Of a stretch of 64,000 bases of DNA, positions 58,396-64,000 are shown piece by piece. The DNA is taken from positions 2,170,001-2,234,000 of the forward strand of contig NZ_CP109785.1 in NCBI RefSeq assembly GCF_025913575.1, written 5' to 3'. Below the pieces are notes generated by a model. The model had not been told where the DNA came from and ran no database searches. It was given only the letters and a program-made list of their open reading frames with translations. The DNA is from Halocatena marina (GTDB lineage: Archaea > Halobacteriota > Halobacteria > Halobacteriales > Haloarculaceae). Both the position numbers and the translations under genes were made by a program. Every line of letters begins with the position of its first letter. The stretch's first letter is position 1.

Positions 58396-59421
58396 ATGGT
58401 AATGAAACAGTGCGAGCGGGTCGTCCCGATTCATCGAATTGAGTACGATGTCAACTGGCCACCGGGACACGTCGCAGGATATCTTGTCGACTGTGATGAT
58501 CCGGTCCTGATCGACGCCGGAATGCCAGATTCGGGCAGTGAGGAACAACTACGCGAGACGCTCGGCGAGCATGGACACGAACTCAGTGATATCGAACATC
58601 TCGTCCTCACTCATCCACACATCGATCACATCGGGCAGGTACCGACGATCATCGAAGCCGCTTCACCGACGATCTACGCGCCAATCGGTGTGCAAGAACG
58701 GTTCGCTCGTGATCTCTCAGCACTCGAAGAAATCGTCCGAAAGAACGGGAAAGCAGCGGGATTCGCGGACGGAGAACTCGACCTGCTCGTCGGAAAAGCG
58801 GTCGAATCACTCCGGCGCAACCGCGAACTCCTCCCAATCGAGAGCGTCGACGTGTGGGTCGATCATGGTGAGACGATCACTGTTGGGGGCACGTCCGTGG
58901 ATGTCCTCCACACACCGGGCCATCAGGCGGATCACTGTTGTTATCTCGTCGGACTGAACGACGAGCGCGTGCTCGTTTCCGGTGATATGGCTATTGAACC
59001 GTTCCGACCAGTCGTCCTCCATGCCGGTCTCGATCGAGGCGTCGAAACCGCGATCGACGAATTCCACACGGCACTCGATCGACTCGAATCGCTCGACGTT
59101 GATCGAGTCTACCCCGGTCACGGACCATCGCACACTGGCTTTGATGACGCCATCAAACGAGACCGAGCGAGCCTCAATCGAATGCTCGATCGAACCGTCA
59201 AAACACTCCAAAACGACTCTGACCACGAACACGATCACGATCGATCCTCGGCGTCGTATCCGCGTTTGAAGACTGCAGCCGAAATCGCTGAAGAGCGTGC
59301 TGGTGGCCGGGATACCACGTACATCGCTGCTGAAGTCGTCGCTGCGCTCAGACACCTCGAAAAAGAGAAACGGATTGAGGCGGTAACGACTGACGGCGTT
59401 CGTCGGTATCGATCACGATGA
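58396..59421 (+). CDS. Metallo-beta-lactamase-fold hydrolase
   Basis: The protein has 341 residues (MVMKQCERVV; MKQCER two codons later is also possible). The HxHxDH metal site is THPHIDHIG near 79-87; the later His and Asp ligands are HTPGHQADHCCYL and SGDMAIEPF, with YPGHGPSH near the C-terminal end of the MBL domain. A His/Asp-rich stretch (about 278-285, DHEHDHDR) precedes a short C-terminal winged-helix-like region. It is divergent from the SDR operon, sharing a promoter with a TATA-like atatataaac, so it may hydrolyse a thioester or lactone in the same pathway. Confidence 0.86.
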   Translation: MVMKQCERVVPIHRIEYDVNWPPGHVAGYLVDCDDPVLIDAGMPDSGSEEQLRETLGEHGHELSDIEHLVLTHPHIDHIGQVPTIIEAASPTIYAPIGVQERFARDLSALEEIVRKNGKAAGFADGELDLLVGKAVESLRRNRELLPIESVDVWVDHGETITVGGTSVDVLHTPGHQADHCCYLVGLNDERVLVSGDMAIEPFRPVVLHAGLDRGVETAIDEFHTALDRLESLDVDRVYPGHGPSHTGFDDAIKRDRASLNRMLDRTVKTLQNDSDHEHDHDRSSASYPRLKTAAEIAEERAGGRDTTYIAAEVVAALRHLEKEKRIEAVTTDGVRRYRSR

Positions 59422-59490
59422 ACTCCCAGTACATCGAGAACCCCTCACAACATCATTACACAGATACGACCTAGCTACGTTCACACCATC

Positions 59491-60207
59491 ATGACCGAAT
59501 ACGACGGAGTGTTCTTCGATATCGGCGGGGTCATTCTCGATCTTGCGTCCGTTCGAGAAGGCCACATTGAATTACTCGCACGGATTGCCGATCAAGAAGG
59601 GATTGAAGACGTAGAATCGCTTATCGCGGACTGGCGATCATCGCTCGGTGAGTATTTTAACGGGCGCGATGGCACCGAGTACCGACGGGCGAAGATCGGG
59701 TATCAACGTGCTATCGACGCTGCCGTCGGCTACGAGGTCCCAGAAGAAACGTGGCTGACAGCCTTCGAAGCTGCGAGTGAAGAGTGCTTACAACCAAATC
59801 CGAACGCAGTCGAGACGATTCGATCACTCGATCAAATGGACGTGTATCTCGGAATTATATCGGATATCGACACGTGGGAAGCAGACGCGATACTCACACG
59901 GTTTGGGGTTGTGGACCGGTTCGATCATATCACGACCTCCGAGGAGATCGGCCGAACGAAGCCAGATCCAGCGATGTTCGACGCAGCACTCGAAAAGGCC
60001 TCCGTTGAACCCGAATGCGCACTGTATATCGGAGACCGTTACAAGCACGACATGCAGGGTGGCACACGAGCCGGACTGGTCACCGTAGCGTACGGCAACA
60101 GCGCTGTCGAACACGCGGGCAGTGAGAGTGTCGATTACACCGTTGATGATCTCTCCGTGCTCTGTGATCTTATCGAGGGGCAACAACCAAACCACGCCCG
60201 ACGGTGA
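59491..60207 (+). CDS. HAD-superfamily hydrolase
   Basis: The 238-residue protein has motif I FFDIGGVILD (nucleophile Asp9), motif II ISDIDTWE near 122-129, motif III Lys in GRTKPDPAMF, and motif IV GDRYKHD. This is the subfamily I (haloacid dehalogenase/phosphoglycolate-phosphatase-like) type. It likely dephosphorylates a small metabolite. It precedes the HTH-10 regulator gene by 35 bases on the same strand. Confidence 0.88.
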   Translation: MTEYDGVFFDIGGVILDLASVREGHIELLARIADQEGIEDVESLIADWRSSLGEYFNGRDGTEYRRAKIGYQRAIDAAVGYEVPEETWLTAFEAASEECLQPNPNAVETIRSLDQMDVYLGIISDIDTWEADAILTRFGVVDRFDHITTSEEIGRTKPDPAMFDAALEKASVEPECALYIGDRYKHDMQGGTRAGLVTVAYGNSAVEHAGSESVDYTVDDLSVLCDLIEGQQPNHARR

Positions 60208-60242
60208 AGGTATATACGTCTTGAAATCAGAAACCTGTTCGA

Positions 60243-60893
60243 ATGAGATATATTACCTTCGTCATTATCCCAGCTGACGGGGGGTTGACTAAGACAGATC
60301 AAGAGCTGGGGATCGACTCAAGAATAACTCGGCGATCGATCCAGCACATCAATCTCCTTGCAGACGGGACTGCAGTTGTCATTTTCGAACTTGATGGCGA
60401 CCTCGACGCCATCGAAGACATCCTCGCTAACTCGGCGGAGGTGTTGGAGTACAACGTCACCGAAACGAGGGAGAGCCACCACGTATACATCCATTTAGAG
60501 GCAAACGAGACTATCACTGAGCTACTCACCATTCCGAACGAGTACGAACTGGTCGTCGACACCCCAATGGTGTTCACACATCGCGGTGGACTTCGGGTGA
60601 CGGTCATCGGAGAGGAGGATGTTTTTCGTAAAGCGATGCCAGCCATGCCGAGCACCCTCCATTTCAAACTCGAACAGCTGGGAGAATATGAACCGAGTAC
60701 TGAGCGGTTGTTCTCGCTCCTCACCGAACGCCAACAGGAGATTCTCCAAGAGGCCATCCAGCAGGGTTACTATGAAGTCCCGCGGAAGGTCACACATCAG
60801 GACGTCGCCGAGTCGCTCAACTGCTCCGGTGGGACAGTCGGTGAACATCTCCGAAAGATAGAAGCAAAGCTCCTCGGCGAAATCACACCCTAA
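60243..60893 (+). CDS. HTH-10 regulator
   Basis: The 216-residue protein has C-terminal HTH-10: LTERQQEILQEAIQQGYYEVPRK then VTHQDVAESLNCSGGTVGEHLRKIEAKL. Its N-terminal sensor region is beta-rich. It is the fourth regulator of the HTH-10/IclR kind alternating with metabolic genes here. It may be cotranscribed with the upstream HAD gene. Confidence 0.88.
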   Translation: MRYITFVIIPADGGLTKTDQELGIDSRITRRSIQHINLLADGTAVVIFELDGDLDAIEDILANSAEVLEYNVTETRESHHVYIHLEANETITELLTIPNEYELVVDTPMVFTHRGGLRVTVIGEEDVFRKAMPAMPSTLHFKLEQLGEYEPSTERLFSLLTERQQEILQEAIQQGYYEVPRKVTHQDVAESLNCSGGTVGEHLRKIEAKLLGEITP

Positions 60894-60994
60894 GAACCAG
60901 AGAGCCGTCGGGCCATCACCTAGACGGCCTACTTAATACCACGGGTATCAGAGGCGGTAGGTCTACGTATTGTGATTCACTACCGGTGTTCGTA

Positions 60995-61258
60995 ATGGTT
61001 GATCGAGACGATCTCAGACAGCAGCTCCACGATGCATTTGAAGGTGCGAACTATCCCGTCAACAGCCCGATGGATCTCGTCCCGGCGCTTCCGAACGGAC
61101 CGGCAACGACGTTCGAATCGGGGGACGTAAGCTTCACCGCCATGGAACTCAATGCTCAGGCCAGCGGCCAACAATCGTTCCCATACGACAGTGTAGACGG
61201 TCTCGTCGATGACATCATGGGCGGTCTCGAGGAAGAGGGATATTTCGACGAAGAGTAA
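60995..61258 (+). CDS. MTH865-family protein
   Basis: The protein has 87 residues from MVDRDDLRQQL. It matches the small archaeal MTH865-like family (PF07747 type): DAFEGANYPVNSPMDLVPAL, GPATTFESGDVSFTAMELN and a C-terminal VDDIMGGLEEEGY. The fold is helical and the function is unknown. It is the first gene of the cluster with an SDR and SCP2-like genes. Confidence 0.85.
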   Translation: MVDRDDLRQQLHDAFEGANYPVNSPMDLVPALPNGPATTFESGDVSFTAMELNAQASGQQSFPYDSVDGLVDDIMGGLEEEGYFDEE

Positions 61259-61748
61259 CGATCTCTGGGCAGATATAAAATCGGCACGCAGATCAGATTC
61301 GAACGCGAACTCGAAGTTACGCTCATAGACGAAGGTCACAAAACGGTTAATACCATTCGTCGACAAATTCAGCGTCGAGATCGGCGGCCAGTTCAGTGAG
61401 TCTGACTGCAGCATCTGAGTACTAAAGCACTTTCTGCATACCTCCACCGAGTTCGAAATCACCGCCTATCAGATCATCGATGACGCCGATCTCTTGACGT
61501 AATAGCGCTTTTTGTGACATTCGGTGGGCTGCAACTCACGTGCGGTATCCTCCCTTGAAGACCAATGTGGTTGCCGGATTGTACGACTGGTATACGTGAA
61601 TGAACGTGAATTAGTAGTTCAGAGGACGCAACCGAAGAGACCGATGTATCCACACGGTCAATCCGTGGAGAGTCTCGACCGGTTATATAAGCAACCGTGT
61701 ATCCGGTAGGGAAATTATTAGTTGGGCATCCTCCATCATCCGGCCGTA
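61259..61748. other. Gap holding the SCP2-like remnant
   Basis: 490 bases between the MTH865 gene and the SDR. The left part contains the minus-strand SCP2-like remnant; the right part is the likely promoter of the SDR. No other gene recognised. Confidence 0.5.
61347..61520 (-). pseudogene. Remnant of an SCP2-like gene with in-frame amber stop
   Basis: Reading from 61520, the frame gives MSQKALLRQEIGVIDDLIGG, then GGGMQKVL, a TAG stop, and YSDAAVRLTELAADLDAEF to TAA. This parallels the C-terminus of the nearby SCP2-like protein (INQIMGG, GDMQKILQYSDAAVTMTE). About 170 N-terminal residues are missing. It is therefore a decayed paralogous copy, inverted relative to the intact gene. The aligned residues include the Gly-Asp/Gly-Met-Gln-Lys core of the SCP2 C-terminal segment. 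Confidence 0.75.
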
Positions 61749-62525
61749 ATGGATTTTGGATTCGATGATAAGACTGCTCTTGTGACGGGCGGTGCTGGAC
61801 GCATCGGAAGCGAGGACTGTCGTGTGTTCGCCGAGGAGGGAGCGGAGGTTATTGTCCTCGATGTGAAAGAAGACGCGGCCGAAAACGTTGCCAGCGACAT
61901 CGAAGCGAACGGCGGGACCGCTCACGCCATTGAGTGTGATCTGACCGACCGAGATGATGTGAGTGGAACGATTGAGGCACTTCGTGAAGAGACTGGAGGG
62001 ATCGATATTCTCATCAACAACGCCGGAATGGTCGATGCTCGTTCTCGGATGAAAGATTACGACGACGACATCTGGGATCGTGATATGTCCATCAACCTCA
62101 CCGGAACGTACAATATCACCCGCGAGGTGTTTCCGGCGATGTGTGAGCGTGAGTGGGGTCGTATCATCAACATGTCCTCGATGGCCGGTTGGCAGGGCGG
62201 TTTCGGACAAGCATCCTATGCGGCGACGAAGGCCGCGCTCATCGGCTTCGGGAAGACGCTCGCGCTCGAAGGTGCACAGAGTGGCGTTACGTGCAATATC
62301 GTGACACCAAACATCGTCGTCGGCGCGCTTGCAGACCTTCCTGTCGAACAGCTTGAGCAGGTCGATGAGCATTTCGCTCGCATTGCAAAGGCAACGCCGA
62401 TGAGACAGCTTGGCCGTGAAGAAGACGTTTCTAACCTCGTTGCGTTCCTCTGTAGCGAACAGGCAAGCTACATCACTGGTCAGGTCGTTGGCGTCACGGG
62501 TGGCGTCGATCTATTCAGTTTCTGA
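61749..62525 (+). CDS. SDR family oxidoreductase (FabG-like)
   Basis: The protein has 258 residues from MDFGFDDKTALVTGGAGRIG. NAD(P) motif TGGAGRIGSEDCR is unusual in having Arg where GIG is normal. NNAGM follows near 93, catalytic Ser in NMSSMAG, YAATK, and GQVVGVTGGVDLF at the C-terminus. The class is 3-oxoacyl-reductase-like. It lies between the MTH865 gene and the SCP2-like genes, suggesting a lipid- or acyl-CoA-linked step. Confidence 0.88.
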   Translation: MDFGFDDKTALVTGGAGRIGSEDCRVFAEEGAEVIVLDVKEDAAENVASDIEANGGTAHAIECDLTDRDDVSGTIEALREETGGIDILINNAGMVDARSRMKDYDDDIWDRDMSINLTGTYNITREVFPAMCEREWGRIINMSSMAGWQGGFGQASYAATKAALIGFGKTLALEGAQSGVTCNIVTPNIVVGALADLPVEQLEQVDEHFARIAKATPMRQLGREEDVSNLVAFLCSEQASYITGQVVGVTGGVDLFSF

Positions 62526-62686
62526 TTATACCCAACCGTTCTCTCTGATTCGCTGGTCAACCAACGGCGAATACAGCCGAGAGAGACAGTCGTACATAAA
62601 TTACCTCTGATACGCGGCAGTATTGTCAACATTAATGATAGTGAATATAGGATCGTCTGGTGGCCATCCGTCACGACAGAATCATC

Positions 62687-63412
62687 ATGAGTACCCAAGA
62701 ATACACCATCGAGCAGTATTTTCCGACAGAGCCATGGCTAGAGACGTACGGACAGCGCTTAGACCAGAGTGATCGGTTATCCGATACCGGCTCTGGATGG
62801 GGCGTCGGTTGGGAAGGCGGTATGGTGTTTCAGATTACGAACGTTCCACTCGGAGACCGCACCATCGCAGACCTTCCGGAAGAACTCGTCGACTCGGTCG
62901 AAGCTTCACTCGATTCGCTGTCGGACGATGAGCTTGAAAGAATTATTTCGGCCGCTCCTGAGGACGTTCAGGCGGACATAACCGATCGATCGGGATCACT
63001 CCGAGAGCAGGCCTGTGTGGAGATCATGGAAACGTCACTCGACGAAAGTTCCGACCGCATGTGGTCCGAACTAGAAGCCGAGATTCCCGAACTGTTGTTG
63101 GAACTAATCGAGCAGACTGAGGAATATATCATCGACGGCTCAGTCGTCTACTCGTATCTTGATCTCCACGATGGAGGTTGTCAGAACGTGGATATTCTCA
63201 CGAGTCTTGACGAGCGCGAACACGGGTTCGTCATCTCCGGAGAGTACTCCCAGTGGAAGAAGCTTGTCAGCGGTGAAGCAAACGTCATCAACCAGATCAT
63301 GGGTGGCAAGATGGAAGTCGATGGGGATATGCAAAAGATCCTTCAGTACTCGGACGCTGCCGTCACGATGACGGAAGTTTCGGCGGAAACAGACGCCCGA
63401 TTCCTCTTCTAA
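62687..63412 (+). CDS. SCP2 sterol-carrier-like protein with helical insertion
   Basis: The 241-residue protein's N-terminal ~60 residues (TGSGWGVGWEGGMVFQI) and C-terminal ~90 residues (VVYSYLDLHDGGCQNVD, FVISGEYSQWKKLVSGEANV, GGKMEVDGDMQKILQYSDAAV) together match an SCP2 lipid-binding fold. Between them, about 65-155 is an acidic helical insertion (DDELERIISAAPEDVQAD and following) that normal SCP2 proteins lack. Probably binds a hydrophobic CoA or lipid. The frame is open nine codons upstream. A second SCP2-like gene follows. Confidence 0.75.
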   Translation: MSTQEYTIEQYFPTEPWLETYGQRLDQSDRLSDTGSGWGVGWEGGMVFQITNVPLGDRTIADLPEELVDSVEASLDSLSDDELERIISAAPEDVQADITDRSGSLREQACVEIMETSLDESSDRMWSELEAEIPELLLELIEQTEEYIIDGSVVYSYLDLHDGGCQNVDILTSLDEREHGFVISGEYSQWKKLVSGEANVINQIMGGKMEVDGDMQKILQYSDAAVTMTEVSAETDARFLF

Positions 63413-63539
63413 CGAACCGTTCTGCATCATTCAGCCGCATATAAACACCCTAGTATCCAATGAGATAGATCCATTCTCGTTTCCCTGGTACAGTGAGGTA
63501 CAACCGGCCCACAGACGCGGGTCGACAGAAACGAGACCA

Positions 63540-64000
63540 ATGACTGACGATGACCTCATTCAACGGATCGAAGAATCGTTCGAGAAAGACGACGCAGAGC
63601 TCGAATCGGAACTACCGGGGTTGCTCGACGACATCGACGGCCAATCCGACGACATCGTACGTGAGCACCCAGAGCTCATCTCACGAATCCTCGCTCGGAT
63701 GAGCGAGATGGACATCGCGTCGTTCGTCTCCGCGAATCCTGAGACGGCAGATCAGTTTCAAGAACTGCTCTGGTCAGGCGTGCGGGTTGTCGCCGAGCGT
63801 AACGACACCGTTCAACAGCAGATCACCGACGACATCACCGTCAATTTCGAAGCCGAGGACTGTCCGATGACGGGTCATCTCGAAGTGAACGCGACCGAAG
63901 AGACGATCAGTGGAGGCGCTGGACATCTCGATGAGCCTGACCTTGCTATCACTGGCCCGGCAAGCGTGCTCGTCGGACTCATCACCGGGAACGTCGACCC
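63540..64000 (+). CDS. SCP2-like protein, N-terminal part (runs off the window)
   Basis: At least 153 residues from MTDDDLIQRIEESFEKDD. The first ~95 residues are acidic and helical (HPELISRILARMSEMD, NPETADQFQELLWSG), resembling the insertion of the preceding protein. SCP2-type strands begin at about 100 (ITVNFEAEDCPMTGHLEV, DLAITGPASVLVGLITGN). It is the third SCP2-like sequence within 3 kb. The 3' end is beyond the window. Confidence 0.7.
   Translation, partial: MTDDDLIQRIEESFEKDDAELESELPGLLDDIDGQSDDIVREHPELISRILARMSEMDIASFVSANPETADQFQELLWSGVRVVAERNDTVQQQITDDITVNFEAEDCPMTGHLEVNATEETISGGAGHLDEPDLAITGPASVLVGLITGNVD

Noticed and set aside
61347..61520. Stop-codon recoding (amber readthrough) in the SCP2 remnant
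   Set aside because: The N-terminal two-thirds of the protein is missing, so simple pseudogene decay explains it better.
1..64000. CRISPR array, rRNA or intact insertion sequence
   Set aside because: No regularly spaced repeats, no rRNA-like segments, and no intact transposase with terminal repeats were seen.

Overview
The window looks like chromosome from a halophilic archaeon (class Halobacteria). Supporting signs are acidic proteins, Tat-type lipoprotein signals (RR motif plus lipobox), several bacterioopsin-activator-type HTH-10 regulators, an MTH865-family protein, a DUF5805-integrase pair, and start codons placed for leaderless transcripts. Coding DNA is of moderate GC, while many intergenic gaps are long (0.3-1.1 kb) and clearly AT-rich. 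Two gene wrecks and a few smaller remnants suggest low coding density and ongoing decay. The genus cannot be fixed from sequence alone. No rRNA, tRNA, CRISPR array, intact insertion sequence or replication origin was seen.

Region by region: 1-2784 holds the start of an assimilatory ferredoxin-nitrite reductase and a secreted NodB-type deacetylase lipoprotein. 3821-6856 is an acyl-CoA cluster (thiolase, crotonase-fold enzyme, HSDL2-like SDR). 7980-13754 is a copper/metal island: CopA, DUF4396 protein, a permease carrying two YHS domains, and a DUF6653 protein. 14878-24146 is a sugar-acid locus: an IclR regulator divergent from D-galactonate dehydratase, a complete ABC importer (binding lipoprotein, two permeases, ATPase), a Gfo/Idh/MocA oxidoreductase and a hydroxypyruvate-isomerase-like enzyme. 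Inverted repeats that could be IclR operators flank the regulator. 24429-27235 has a small membrane protein, a thioredoxin-reductase-like flavoprotein with a methyltransferase, and a divergent winged-helix regulator. 27973-29402 is a tyrosine recombinase with its DUF5805 partner.

29791-35836 alternates HTH-10 regulators with a DMT exporter, an SDR, a methyltransferase and a Tat-exported protein. 36327-41508 has a zinc-independent MDR reductase, an E1 alpha/beta pair of a 2-oxoacid dehydrogenase, an HD-domain protein and a tandem-EthD protein. 41745-45619 contains a subtilase, a second IclR regulator, a 33-residue zinc-finger protein, a four-helix membrane protein built by internal duplication, and a methyltransferase. 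46470-53792 has an amidohydrolase, an aldo-keto reductase, PEP carboxylase, and a uracil-DNA-glycosylase-like pseudogene. 54705-60893 has a benzoylformate-decarboxylase-like operon with a divergent metallo-beta-lactamase, a HAD phosphatase and another HTH-10 regulator. 60995-64000 is an MTH865 / SDR / SCP2-like cluster with a broken SCP2 copy on the opposite strand.

The most unusual items are the YHS-bearing permease in the copper island, the repeated CGTT-N2-CTATTAG-N2-AACG sites around the IclR gene, the helix-inserted SCP2 proteins with a nearby amber-interrupted remnant, and the CPxCG microprotein.
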